Positions 16,067 through 24,817 of a DNA stretch of 64,000 nt are shown here, piece by piece. The translations under genes were made by a program, and so were the position numbers. The stretch lies in NCBI RefSeq assembly GCF_015751785.1, contig NZ_JADOTY010000001.1, positions 5,332,001-5,396,000 of the forward strand, given 5' to 3'. Source of the DNA: Micromonospora vinacea. GTDB lineage: Bacteria > Actinomycetota > Actinomycetes > Mycobacteriales > Micromonosporaceae. Positions within the stretch are counted from its first letter, which is position 1. Each line of letters starts with the position of its first letter. The notes under the pieces were generated by a model, which saw only the letters and a list, made by a program, of their open reading frames with translations, made no database searches and was not told where the DNA came from.

Positions 16067-16897
16067 TCAGGCAGGGCTGTACGTGGCAGCCAGTGCGGCG
16101 AGGGCGTCGGCGCTGCGGCTCCCCGGCTCCGGGGTGCCGACCAGGAGCTGCTGTCCGGGCGCGTCACGGACGTCGAACGTCTGGTAGGTCAACTCGATCC
16201 GTCCGGCGGCCGGGTGCTGCACCACCTTGAACATCCTGGTCAGACCGCGCACGCTCTGGTCCGCCCAGAGTGCCCGGAACTCTGGCGAGTCCCGCACCAG
16301 GTCGGCCACGAGCGACTGGATCTCCGGGTCGTTCGGAAAGAGGCCGGCGTTGAGGCGCAGAGCGTGTACGACGTTCTCCGTCAGAGTCGGCCAGTCCGGA
16401 AAGACGGTGCGCGCCTGCGGATGTCGGAACAGCACCCGGACCATGTTGACCGTGCCCACGAAGGGCGACAGCAGCGCCGCCGCCACACTGTTGGTGGCCA
16501 GCACGTCGAACGCGGGGTTGAGTACATACGCGGCGGAGGTGGGGAACGCGTCCAACAGCCGCAGCAACTCGGGGTGAACCGAATCTCGAAAGCTCGTCGG
16601 ACCCATGCTGGGGTTCAGCCCGGCGAGCCGGAAGAGGTGGCCGCGCGCATCCAGGTCGAGGCGCAGGGCCCGTCCGATCGCGTCGAGCACCTGCGCCGAA
16701 GGGTTGCGCTCCCGGCCCTGTTCGAGGCGGGCGTAGTAGTCGACGCTCACGCCGGCCAGCACCGCGATCTCCTCACGGCGCAACCCGGACACCCGGCGGT
16801 CGCCGCCCCCGCGCAGTCCAACGTCCCTGGGGTCGACACGGGCACGCCGGGCTCGGAGGTAGTCGCCGAGCCCGTTGCTGGTGGCGACCATGCCCAC
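16067..16897 (-). CDS. XRE-type regulator with MmyB-like ligand domain
   Basis: The N-terminal helix-turn-helix (about residues 10-75) contains RVSGLRREEIAVLAGVSVDYYARLEQGR, the hallmark of this regulator family. It is followed by a MmyB-like PAS-type domain with LDAFPTSAAYVLNPAFDVLATN. Such regulators commonly control a divergent short-chain dehydrogenase, as here (SDR at 17154). The start may be 16897 or the ATG two codons further in at 16891. An imperfect inverted repeat at 17064-17080 lies between the two genes. Confidence 0.88.
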   Translation of the reverse strand: MGMVATSNGLGDYLRARRARVDPRDVGLRGGGDRRVSGLRREEIAVLAGVSVDYYARLEQGRERNPSAQVLDAIGRALRLDLDARGHLFRLAGLNPSMGPTSFRDSVHPELLRLLDAFPTSAAYVLNPAFDVLATNSVAAALLSPFVGTVNMVRVLFRHPQARTVFPDWPTLTENVVHALRLNAGLFPNDPEIQSLVADLVRDSPEFRALWADQSVRGLTRMFKVVQHPAAGRIELTYQTFDVRDAPGQQLLVGTPEPGSRSADALAALAATYSPA

Positions 16898-17063
16898 CAG
16901 CCTAAAGCTCCAGTCCCCGCCTCGCTAACGCGACGGCGGGCATCGCCGGCACCCGGTCGACGGCGGAACCGGACAGCGACGTCGACACAGTGCTGGGCCG
17001 GCGTGATGGCCGGGGCGCACGGAGCAGTGCAGGTCCAAGGCGTTCCTGGGTGCGGTGCACCTA

Positions 17064-17080
17064 GGAAAGGCCGCCCTTCC
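17064..17080. promoter_or_regulatory. Imperfect inverted repeat in the XRE/SDR divergent region
   Basis: GGAAAGG, a 3-base spacer, then CCCTTCC gives 7-bp arms with one mismatch. It lies 74 bp before the SDR start and could be the XRE regulator's operator. This is weak evidence in GC-rich DNA. Confidence 0.3.
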
Positions 17081-17153
17081 CGGCTCCCGGCCCTCGCAGG
17101 ATGGTTGACGCGCACTACCTCGACGCAGCCACCAACCGAGACCAGGAGCAGCA

Positions 17154-17888
17154 GTGACCAGCCCACACTCAAAGATCATTCTCATCACCGGCGCGAGTAG
17201 CGGCATCGGTGCGGCGACTGCCCGCAGGTTGGCCGCCGACGGCCACCACGTCGTGCTTGGCGCCCGACGGGTCGATCGGCTCGCCGCGCTCGTCGACGAA
17301 CTGCGCCGGGACGGCGGCACGGCCGACTACCAGGAACTCGACGTGACCAGCAGGAGCAGCGTGCTCGGCTTCGTCGAGGGCGCGCACGACCGGCACGGGC
17401 GCATCGACGTTCTGATCAACAACGCCGGGGTGATGGCGCTGTCCACGCTCGACTCCCTGCGGATTGACGAGTGGGACCAGATGATCGACGTGAACCTGCG
17501 CGGCACGCTGCACGGCGTCGCTGCGGCCCTGCCGCTCATGCGGGCCCGCGGCAAGGGCCACATCATCAACATCGGTTCCTCCGCTGCCTACCGTGTCGAC
17601 CCCACCGCGGCGGTGTACTGCGCCACCAAGTACGCCATCCGCGCGCTCACCGAAGGCCTGCGCCAGGAGAGCCGGGACGTCCGGGTGACCCTGGTCAGCC
17701 CGGGTTACACCCACTCCGAACTCACCCAGCGCGGCGGTGACCCGCAGATCCAGGCCGCCGCTCGGGCGGCGGCCGACGAACTCGGCATGCCCGCCTCCGC
17801 GGTGGCCGACGCCATCGCCCACGCGATCGCGCAGCCCGACACCGTCGATGTCAACGAGATCATCATGCGGTCCACCGCGCAGGGCTGA
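17154..17888 (+). CDS. Short-chain dehydrogenase/reductase
   Basis: GTG at 17154 follows a CAGGAG site and gives 244 residues. The Rossmann NAD(P) motif is TGASSGIG (residues 13-19), followed by NNAGV and the catalytic Ser, Tyr155 and Lys159 in YCATK. The arginine after strand 2 (GARRVDRL) suggests NADP preference. The physiological substrate is unknown. It is divergent from an XRE regulator and is followed after 21 bp by a small protein, probably one operon. Confidence 0.92.
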   Translation: MTSPHSKIILITGASSGIGAATARRLAADGHHVVLGARRVDRLAALVDELRRDGGTADYQELDVTSRSSVLGFVEGAHDRHGRIDVLINNAGVMALSTLDSLRIDEWDQMIDVNLRGTLHGVAAALPLMRARGKGHIINIGSSAAYRVDPTAAVYCATKYAIRALTEGLRQESRDVRVTLVSPGYTHSELTQRGGDPQIQAAARAAADELGMPASAVADAIAHAIAQPDTVDVNEIIMRSTAQG

Positions 17889-17909
17889 ACACGTACGAGG
17901 AGAACGATC

Positions 17910-18212
17910 ATGAGTGAAGCGCTTGAGATGACGACATTCCGGCTCGTCCCCGGCCTCACCGGCGCCGACTTCGTCAGAGCCAACAGGGACATCGACGACT
18001 ACCTACGACGCCAGCCCGGCTTCCGCTGGCGCCGCATCACCGAGGCCGATGATGGCACGATCACCGACATCGTCGCCTGGGACTCGGTCGCGGACGGCCG
18101 GCGCAGCGCGTCAGGGATCATGACCAAGATGGCCGACTCGCCGGTGCACGCGACCATCGACCACGCCACCGTCGACTTCCGGATCGTCCCGGTGCTGCAC
18201 GAGGTCACCTGA
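17910..18212 (+). CDS. Small ABM-like (dimeric alpha-beta barrel) protein
   Basis: The 100-residue product has a ferredoxin-like pattern: a strand MTTFRLVPG, a helix DFVRANRDIDDYLRRQPGF, a strand GTITDIVAWDS and a helix, then a strand ATVDFRIVP. This matches small antibiotic-monooxygenase-like or stress-response dimeric barrel proteins, which may bind small molecules. A clear GAGGAG site precedes the ATG. It is co-transcribed with the SDR. Confidence 0.6.
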   Translation: MSEALEMTTFRLVPGLTGADFVRANRDIDDYLRRQPGFRWRRITEADDGTITDIVAWDSVADGRRSASGIMTKMADSPVHATIDHATVDFRIVPVLHEVT

Positions 18213-18283
18213 TCGTCGCGGCCGTCGGTTCGAGCCAACACCCGCACTGTGGATGCGCCGCCACCGCCGGGCATGATGAGGCG

Positions 18284-19027
18284 ATGACCGCAGGCACCGA
18301 GGGGCGGGGGATGGCCGAGCTGGCCGCTTTGCTGGCCGACGGCACCCGGGCCGGCATCTGTGTCGCGCTGCTCGACGGGCGGGCGTGGACCGCCGGCGAG
18401 CTCGCCCGCCGTGCCGGTGTCGCCCCGTCGACGGCCAGCGACCACCTCACCCGCCTGGTCCGGGGTGGACTGCTGGTCGAGGAACGGCAGGGCCGGCACC
18501 GCTACCTGCGGCTGGCCGGGCCGTCGGTGGCCCAGCTGATCGAGGACCTGGCCGGGCACGCCCCGGCCGCGCCCCCACCGACCGGGTCGCTGCGGGCGGC
18601 GACCGCCACCGCCGCCCTGGCGTACGCCCGGACCTGCTACGACCACCTGGCCGGGCGACTTGGCGTGCTGATGTATGACGCGCTGCTGGCCGGCGGACGG
18701 TTGGACCGGTCCAGTGGGTTGGCGTTGACGGCGGACGGGTGGGCGTGGGCGACTGAACTGGGCGTACCAGTGCACCTGCTGCGCACCGGTCGACGCCCGG
18801 TGGTCCGGGACTGCCTGGACTGGACCGAGCGCCGTCCGCACCTGGCCGGAGCGCTCGGCGCGGCGCTCTGCCGCCGGTTCACCGATCTGGGCTGGATCAG
18901 CCAGGGCACCGGCCGCACCATCCGTCTCACCCCCACCGGCCGCGTCGCCCTCGCCGAAACCCTGGATGTCCCCGACGGCACCCTCGCCCCCGCACCTTCC
19001 CCGGCACCCAGCAGCGGCCGAGCCTGA
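18284..19027 (+). CDS. ArsR-like winged-helix regulator
   Basis: The 247-residue product has an N-terminal winged helix (about residues 10-90): LAALLADGTRAGICVALLDGRAWTAGELARRAGVAP, then STASDHLTRLVRGGLLVEERQGRHRYLRLA. The C-terminal domain (about 100-235) has two cysteines and a Trp-rich segment, LDWTERRPHLAGALGAALCRRF, found in actinomycete ArsR-like regulators that respond to unknown ligands rather than metals. The ATG at 18284 is used. No target is evident next to it. Confidence 0.8.
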   Translation: MTAGTEGRGMAELAALLADGTRAGICVALLDGRAWTAGELARRAGVAPSTASDHLTRLVRGGLLVEERQGRHRYLRLAGPSVAQLIEDLAGHAPAAPPPTGSLRAATATAALAYARTCYDHLAGRLGVLMYDALLAGGRLDRSSGLALTADGWAWATELGVPVHLLRTGRRPVVRDCLDWTERRPHLAGALGAALCRRFTDLGWISQGTGRTIRLTPTGRVALAETLDVPDGTLAPAPSPAPSSGRA

Positions 19028-19367
19028 CTCGCAGCGGCAGCCGGCGGGGCACCAGTTCCTGGACAACGCCGTTGAGTCAGGGCTATGGCCGGCGGGTCGA
19101 CCCCTACTGGATAACGGGGGCTTGTGTAGATCAACGTGCGTCGAGCAAGAGGACCACGCCGATCTTGCAATTGCCGTCGGCGAGATCGCGGAGCAGGGTC
19201 AGCTCGGCACGTCGATCATGGAGTTGTGGTGCCTGATTTGGCACTTCACGCGCGTTTTGTCACCCGCCACAACTCCATGATCGACGGGGCGGGGGGGTTG
19301 GGGTGGGGTGGGGTCAGTGGGGCATTGTTCGGTGTGGGGCGAACGGTTCGCGCCCTACGGTCGGGCG
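19028..19367. other. Intergenic region with a strong inverted repeat
   Basis: No gene is supported in this 340-bp stretch. It holds the 19-bp inverted repeat described separately and a relatively AT-rich part at about 19110-19170. The P450 gene begins at 19368. Confidence 0.5.
19211..19285. repeat. REP-like 19-bp perfect inverted repeat
   Basis: The arms are 19211-19229 and 19267-19285 (19 of 19 complementary), beginning GTCGATCATGGAG and separated by 37 bases that include a smaller TGCC/GGCA hairpin. It can form a long hairpin or cruciform. It resembles dispersed palindromic elements of Micromonospora, though only one copy is in this window, so that is from memory. Confidence 0.7.
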
Positions 19368-20402
19368 GTGACCGACACCTGGCCCATCATCGCGCCCGCC
19401 CCGGGAACACCGACGTGTGCACCGCCCTCGTTCGAACCGGAGCGCGGTTGGACGGTGACCCGGCACGCCGACGTGCGAGCGGCGCTGACCGACCCGGCGT
19501 TCCAGGTGCCGGCGGTCGACACCGGTCCGCCCGGCACCCTCGCCTGGCTGCGCGCCACCGTCAGCCGATTCAGCGCACCGCCGCGGCACGCCGAGCGTCG
19601 GGCGGTCGTCGTGGCGGCGCTGGCCCCGCTGAACCCGGACGACCTACGACACGACGCGGCCCGGCTGACCGTTGCCGCTCTCGACCGCGCCGGCGACCGC
19701 GTCGACGTGATGCGGGAACTGGCCCGACCGGTGCCACTGCGGGTGTTGGCCCATCGCCTCGGTTTCGCTGATCCGGCAGCCGCCGGGACGGCGGTCGCTG
19801 TCGTCGCGGCGGCGTACCACCCGGGGGTGGACCCGGCGCTGACCGCGCAGGCCGACCGGGCGGTGGCGGCGCTGCTGGCGCTCGCCCCGGACGGTCCGCC
19901 GACGGTACGGGCGAACCTGATCGGTCTGCTGGTCCAGGCGTGCGACGCGACCGCCGGCCTGATCGGTGCCGCCGCCCATCACCTGCTGCCCCCGGCCGCC
20001 CCGTCGGCGTCGGTCACGGCAGCGACCGCCGACCTGCTGGCCGAGGTGCTGCGCCTCGACCCGCCGGTCCGGGCCACCCGACGGGTCACTGTCGACGGGG
20101 TACGACTGGGCGGGCAGGAACTGCCGGCGGGCAGCCCTGTGCTGCTGCGCTTCGACGCGGCCAACCGCGACCCGCACGCGTTCACCGACCCCGGGACGTT
20201 CCAGCCCGGTCGGCCCGGTGCGGGGCTGGTGACCTTCGGGGCCGGGGAGCGGGGTTGCCCCGGCGACCGGCACGCCCTGGCCCTGGCCACCGGGGTGTTC
20301 GGCGTACTGGGGGAACGCTGCCGTCGCGGCCCGAAACCGTTGCACCACGAGCCGCACCCGACCCTGCGGGTGCCGACAACTCTGGAGGTGAGCGTCCGAT
20401 GA
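19368..20402 (+). CDS. Cytochrome P450-like protein, short N-terminus
   Basis: GTG at 19368 gives 344 residues, about 50 shorter than most bacterial P450s, mainly at the N-terminus. The K-helix ExxR motif is EVLR in LLAEVLRLDPP, and the heme-binding loop is FGAGERGCPGDR with Cys297 as the iron ligand. The I-helix reads LLVQACDATAGLIG, lacking the usual acid-Thr pair at its normal position, which suggests an unusual reaction or oxygen activation. Its stop overlaps the start of a PEP-mutase-like gene, implying co-translation. The substrate is unknown. Confidence 0.8.
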   Translation: MTDTWPIIAPAPGTPTCAPPSFEPERGWTVTRHADVRAALTDPAFQVPAVDTGPPGTLAWLRATVSRFSAPPRHAERRAVVVAALAPLNPDDLRHDAARLTVAALDRAGDRVDVMRELARPVPLRVLAHRLGFADPAAAGTAVAVVAAAYHPGVDPALTAQADRAVAALLALAPDGPPTVRANLIGLLVQACDATAGLIGAAAHHLLPPAAPSASVTAATADLLAEVLRLDPPVRATRRVTVDGVRLGGQELPAGSPVLLRFDAANRDPHAFTDPGTFQPGRPGAGLVTFGAGERGCPGDRHALALATGVFGVLGERCRRGPKPLHHEPHPTLRVPTTLEVSVR

Positions 20403-21196
20403 ACGACAGTCGTGCCGCGTTCCACGCCCTGCACCGCCCCGGCCGCCCCCTGCTGTTGCCCAACGCCTGGGACCACGCCTCGGCGGCGGCGCTCGCCGCG
20501 CGCGGGCATCCGGCCATCGGCACCACCAGCCTCGGGGTCGCCGCGACCGCCGGCCTCCCCGACGGCGCGGCGGCCACCGCGGCGGAGACCCTCGCACTGG
20601 CCCGTCGGCTGGCTCGGCTGCCGGTGCTGCTCAGCGTGGACGTGGAGGCCGGGTTCAGCGACGACCCGGCGGAGGTCGCCGGGTACGTGGCGGAGTTGGC
20701 CGGGCTCGGCGTGGTCGGGATCAACCTGGAGGACGGGCGCGCCGATGGCACCCTCGCCGACACCGAGGCCACCGCTGCCACAGTCGCGGCCGTGAAGGCG
20801 GCGGTGCCGGAGCTGTTCGTCAACGCCCGCACCGACACCTGGTGGCTCGGGGTGGACGACCCGCTGCCGCAGACCCTCGCTCGCGCTCGTGCCTACCGGG
20901 TGGCCGGTGCCGACGGGATCTTCGTGCCCGGGACTGTCGACCTGGCCACCCTGCGCGTCCTCACCGAACGGATCGACGCTCCGGTGAACGCGCTGTACCA
21001 GCCGGGCGGTCCGGGGCTGGCCGAGTTCGGCGCCGCAGGGGTGGCCCGGGTCAGCACCGGCTCGCTGCTGTTCCGGGCCGCGCTGGGTGCCGCGCTCGCC
21101 GCCGCCGACGCCGTCCGCGACGGTGAGCCCACCACGCCGGCGGGACTGCCGTCGTACGCCGAGGTGCAGACCCTGGTGCCGACGGACGGCGACTGA
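20399..21196 (+). CDS. Isocitrate lyase/PEP mutase superfamily enzyme
   Basis: ATG at 20399 overlaps the P450 stop (ATGA). The 265-residue TIM barrel has a strand VLLSVDVEAGFSDDP and the segment GINLEDG, typical of the 2-methylisocitrate lyase/PEP mutase family. Other family features are NARTDTWW and ADGIFVPG. The segments carry acidic Mg-binding residues. The KKCGH catalytic loop of true isocitrate lyases is not present, so it belongs to the small subgroup of unknown substrate that may cleave or form C-C or P-C bonds. Confidence 0.85.
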   Translation: MNDSRAAFHALHRPGRPLLLPNAWDHASAAALAARGHPAIGTTSLGVAATAGLPDGAAATAAETLALARRLARLPVLLSVDVEAGFSDDPAEVAGYVAELAGLGVVGINLEDGRADGTLADTEATAATVAAVKAAVPELFVNARTDTWWLGVDDPLPQTLARARAYRVAGADGIFVPGTVDLATLRVLTERIDAPVNALYQPGGPGLAEFGAAGVARVSTGSLLFRAALGAALAAADAVRDGEPTTPAGLPSYAEVQTLVPTDGD

Positions 21197-21320
21197 CGGC
21201 GGCTGCCGGCGCTCCGTTAGGGGGGAGATAGGAGGATTGTTCGGTCCGTTCCGGTCCCGATGATTACGGTGTGTTTCAGGGCGAACCACCCAGTGCCGTG
21301 ACCGGAGAGAGGGACCCGTC

Positions 21321-22289
21321 ATGCGAGTGCCCAGTCGTAGCCCGGGACAGCAGCCCGGTTCGCCTCCGTCACCCACCGCTCCGGCCCGCCGTCGACCCTC
21401 CGGCGCGACCCCCCGCCGGGTTCCCGCTCCCGCGCCCGACCTGGCCGCCTACCGGGCTGCCGTCGCCGACCTGCTGGTCGAGGTCGGCGCCCTGGCTGAC
21501 GCGGCGAGCACCCGGGCCCGGCAGGTGCTCATCGACGAGCGGCTGCGGGAGCCGGCGCTCGCCGCAGTCCTCGACGCCACCCCGCAGGGGCTGATCGGCG
21601 CGCGCGAGACGCTGCTGCTGGAGATGGCCCGCTACCAGCCGAACGACCGCACCTCGGCGGCTGACCTCAGCGCGCTGGTCCGGATCTACCTGCTCTCCCG
21701 CATCGACGTGCTGTGGTGGCAGGACGCCCCGACCTTCGTCACCGACGACCAGGTCAACGGCAGCGCCGAACTGGTCGACCTGGAGTGGCTGCGCCGCCGC
21801 GACCTGCTGCGCTTCCGCTACCAGGAGCAGCCCGCCACCATGCTGGGCCGGGCCGCGCGCGGGCTGCGTCGCCGACTGCGCCCCGACGCCACCCCGCGCA
21901 CCGCAGGGCTGCTGTTCCGCCGTGCCCGGCGCGAGGTGGTGGCGCTGCTCAACGACATCGGACGGGAGTTCACCGCCGTCGCGCCGCCGGCCACCCCGCC
22001 GCTGTGGGTGACCAGCCTGGTCCGCAGCGCCGAGCACCAGTACCGGCTGCGCCGCCTGGGCTACGCGGCGATGCTGCCCAGCGGGCACTGCCTCGGCTAC
22101 TCGGCCGACGTCGAGCTGGCCTGGTTCGAGCGGTTCGGCGCGCGCGAGGCTCTCGCGGAGCTGCTGCTGAGCCGGCAGGAGGCCGGTGAGCTGAACGTGA
22201 TCGACGAGGGGCAGGCCTGGCACCTGTGTCTCGCGCCCACCGCCCGGCGCCGCCTACGCCGGGCGTACGAGGCCGAGATGGGGGTCTGA
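21321..22289 (+). CDS. Uncharacterised helical protein preceding asparagine synthetase
   Basis: The 322-residue product has a disordered Pro/Arg-rich N-terminus (about 1-40), then a helix-rich body without membrane segments. Motifs such as YLLSRIDVLWWQDAPTF and LNDIGREF are visible, but I recognise no family. The gene ends 4 bp before the GTG of the asparagine synthetase gene. The tight link suggests a partner or substrate-supply role for that enzyme. Confidence 0.55.
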   Translation: MRVPSRSPGQQPGSPPSPTAPARRRPSGATPRRVPAPAPDLAAYRAAVADLLVEVGALADAASTRARQVLIDERLREPALAAVLDATPQGLIGARETLLLEMARYQPNDRTSAADLSALVRIYLLSRIDVLWWQDAPTFVTDDQVNGSAELVDLEWLRRRDLLRFRYQEQPATMLGRAARGLRRRLRPDATPRTAGLLFRRARREVVALLNDIGREFTAVAPPATPPLWVTSLVRSAEHQYRLRRLGYAAMLPSGHCLGYSADVELAWFERFGAREALAELLLSRQEAGELNVIDEGQAWHLCLAPTARRRLRRAYEAEMGV

Positions 22290-22293
22290 GCCG

Positions 22294-23883
22294 GTGTGCG
22301 GCATCGCGTTGAGCATCGGCCCGGAGGCCGACCCGGCGACCTTCCGGCGGATGCTCGCCGCCCTGGCCCCGCGCGGTGAGGTCACCGAGACCCGCTCCGA
22401 GAGCGGGCTGCTCGCCGGCACCCGCCGGCTGCGCGTGGTGGACCGGGACCGGTCGGTGCAGCCGTGGACGTCGACAGACGAGCGGTGGCTGCTCTGCTTC
22501 AACGGCGAGATCTTCAACTACCGGGAGTTGCGGGCGCAGCTGACCCGCCTGGGGCAGGCCTTCCGCACCGAGGGCGACACCGAGGTGCTGCTCGCCGCGT
22601 TCCAGCAGTGGGGCGAGGCAGCGGTGACCCGGCTCCGCGGTGAGTACGCCTTCGCCGTCGTCGAACGGGCCACCGGCCGGGCCTACCTGGCCCGCGACCC
22701 ACTCGGGGTCAAGCCGCTGTACTGGTCCCGTCGGCCCGGTTGCCTGCATCTCGCCTCCGAGGTCAAGGCGCTCGTCGGGCACGGCGCCCCGATCGCCGAG
22801 GTGCCGCCCGGGCACCACGGCTGGGCGGAGGCGGACGGGCACGTACGGCTGAGCCCGTACGTCGACCTGCTCACCATCGGCGACGGTCTGCCGGTCATCG
22901 ACGACCCGGACGAGGCCGCGCTGCTGGTCCGCGCCGCGCTCAGCGACGCGATCCGGATGCGGGTGGAGACCGACCTGACCGTCGGGGTGGTGCTCTCCGG
23001 TGGGCTGGACAGCTCGTTGACCCTGCGGCAGGTGCGCGACATCCACCCGGACTGCGTGGCGGTGACCGTCGGCGTCGCGGACAGCCCCGACGTGGCGTAC
23101 GCCCGGCGGCTCGCCGCCGACCTCGACGTGCCGCACGTGGTGGTCGAGCTGCGTCCGCGCGACATCCGGCTCGCCGACGTCCGCGAGGCCATCCGGATCT
23201 CCGAGCTGACCGAGTACGGCGACATCATCAACGCGGTCGTCTCGGTGCCGATCTTCCGGCGGCTCCGCGACCTGGGCGTCAAGGTGGTGTTGACCGGCGA
23301 CGGCTCCGACGAGCTGTTCGGCGGGTACCCGATGTACCACCAGGTCGGCCCGGCGGCGGCCCGCAGGCTGTTCCTGCACCGGATCCGCAACCTGTGCCGC
23401 ACCGAGTTGCAGCGCGTCGACCGGGCCGCCATGGCACACGGGGTGGAGGCCCGGGTGCCGTTCCTCGACCTCAGCGTCGTGGAGCTGGCGATGCGGCTGC
23501 CGGTGGACCTGAAGCTGCGCCACGGGCAGGAGAAGTGGATCGTCCGGCGGGCGTTCGCCGACGTGCTGCCCGACTACATCCTCCGCCGTCCGAAGAACCC
23601 GATGTCGTACTCGTCGGGGTTGCACGAGCGGGTGCGGCTGTACAAGCCGCTCTTCGCCCGGCTGCACCGCTCGTTCGGCTACGACCTGCAGGAGCCGGTC
23701 CGACGGGACTTCGACACAGTCCTCAGCCGCTGCGGCAACGACCTGGACCGGGCCATCGCCGACGGGCTGACCCGACCCGACTACACGGTGCTGGAGCACG
23801 CCCGCGACCTGGTCGGCGCGGCCAAGTGGAACGCGGCGCCGATGGTCCGCCGGCTGGTCGGCCCGCGCCCGGCCCGGCACTGA
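22294..23883 (+). CDS. Asparagine synthetase B, glutamine-hydrolysing type
   Basis: GTG at 22294 gives 529 residues. The class II glutamine amidotransferase domain starts with Cys2 (MCGIALSIG), exposed after Met removal, and has the Asn/Gly region CFNGEIFNYREL. The synthetase domain has the ATP pyrophosphatase loop VVLSGGLDSSLTLR (about 230-243) and ELFGGYPMY. It transfers ammonia from glutamine to an acid through an AMP intermediate. A housekeeping role in asparagine synthesis is likely, although such enzymes also amidate other carboxylates in secondary pathways. Confidence 0.88.
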   Translation: MCGIALSIGPEADPATFRRMLAALAPRGEVTETRSESGLLAGTRRLRVVDRDRSVQPWTSTDERWLLCFNGEIFNYRELRAQLTRLGQAFRTEGDTEVLLAAFQQWGEAAVTRLRGEYAFAVVERATGRAYLARDPLGVKPLYWSRRPGCLHLASEVKALVGHGAPIAEVPPGHHGWAEADGHVRLSPYVDLLTIGDGLPVIDDPDEAALLVRAALSDAIRMRVETDLTVGVVLSGGLDSSLTLRQVRDIHPDCVAVTVGVADSPDVAYARRLAADLDVPHVVVELRPRDIRLADVREAIRISELTEYGDIINAVVSVPIFRRLRDLGVKVVLTGDGSDELFGGYPMYHQVGPAAARRLFLHRIRNLCRTELQRVDRAAMAHGVEARVPFLDLSVVELAMRLPVDLKLRHGQEKWIVRRAFADVLPDYILRRPKNPMSYSSGLHERVRLYKPLFARLHRSFGYDLQEPVRRDFDTVLSRCGNDLDRAIADGLTRPDYTVLEHARDLVGAAKWNAAPMVRRLVGPRPARH

Positions 23884-23910
23884 CGGCCGCCCCGCACGCC
23901 ACGCTTGACT

Positions 23911-23925
23911 CTGACACGGTGTCAG
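23911..23925. promoter_or_regulatory. MerR-type operator
   Basis: CTGACAC-G-GTGTCAG is a perfect 7-1-7 palindrome directly after a -35-like TTGACT (23905-23910), 20 bp before the MerR-family gene. The position between -35 and -10 is that of MerR operators, so autoregulation is likely. Confidence 0.7.
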
Positions 23926-23944
23926 GGACGAGCGTGAGGGGACC

Positions 23945-24775
23945 ATGTTCACCATCGGAGACTTCGCCCGACTCGGCAGGGTGTCGGTGCGGATGCTGCG
24001 TCACTACGACAGCATCGGCCTGCTGCGCCCCGCCAGCGTCGACCCGCACACCGGCTACCGCTCCTACCGCGCCGACCAGTTGCGCCGGCTCAACCGGGTG
24101 ATCGCCCTCAAGGAACTGGGCCTCACCCTCGAACAGGTGCGCGCGATCGTCGACGACGCCGTCGACGTGGCCGAGCTGCGCGGCATGCTGCGGCTTCGCC
24201 GGAGCCAACTGGCGGAGCAGTTGGCCGCCGACACGGCCCGGCTCACCGCCGTCGAGGCGAGGCTCCGAATGATCGAGTCGGAGGGTCGGATGACCACCCA
24301 GGACGTCGTACTCAAGGAGATCGCACCGGTTCGCGTCGCGGAGCTGACCGCCGTCGCGCCCAGCTACCAGAGTGAGGACATCGGCCCGGTGATCCAGCCG
24401 CTCTATCCGGAGCTGTTCCGTCGGCTGGACGCCGCCGGGATCACCCCCACGGGGCCGGGCATCGCCTGGTACGAGCCGGCTCCCGGTGACGACGGCGACG
24501 CCGTGGTCGTGCACGCCGCGGTGACGGTCGGCGTCGGCGCGAGCGCGGCGTCCGACGTGGCGGTGGTGGACCTGCCGGGGCTGCGCAACGCGGCGACGAT
24601 CATCCATCACGGTGCGATGGACGACGTCGAGCCGAGCATGCAGGCGCTCGCCCGGTGGATCGAGGAGAACGGCTACCGCACCGACGGCTTCGCCCGGGAG
24701 GTCTACCTCGAGTACTGCGCGGACACCCCGGAGAAGGGCGTCACCGAACTCCAGGTAGCCGTGTATCGGGACTGA
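23945..24775 (+). CDS. MerR-family regulator with GyrI-like ligand domain
   Basis: The 276-residue product starts MFTIGDFARLGRVSVRMLRHYDSIGLLRPA, a MerR winged helix, followed by a dimerisation coiled coil (about 75-115) and a C-terminal GyrI-like effector domain (about 120-276) that usually binds drugs or lipophilic cations. A GAGGGG site lies just before ATG. The palindrome at 23911 is its probable operator. No transporter follows in the same direction, so the target may be its own promoter or a distant gene. Confidence 0.9.
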   Translation: MFTIGDFARLGRVSVRMLRHYDSIGLLRPASVDPHTGYRSYRADQLRRLNRVIALKELGLTLEQVRAIVDDAVDVAELRGMLRLRRSQLAEQLAADTARLTAVEARLRMIESEGRMTTQDVVLKEIAPVRVAELTAVAPSYQSEDIGPVIQPLYPELFRRLDAAGITPTGPGIAWYEPAPGDDGDAVVVHAAVTVGVGASAASDVAVVDLPGLRNAATIIHHGAMDDVEPSMQALARWIEENGYRTDGFAREVYLEYCADTPEKGVTELQVAVYRD

Positions 24776-24817
24776 GCCCGCCCACCGCGCAGCGGGCCTG
24801 CGCCGGCGGTCGGGTGC

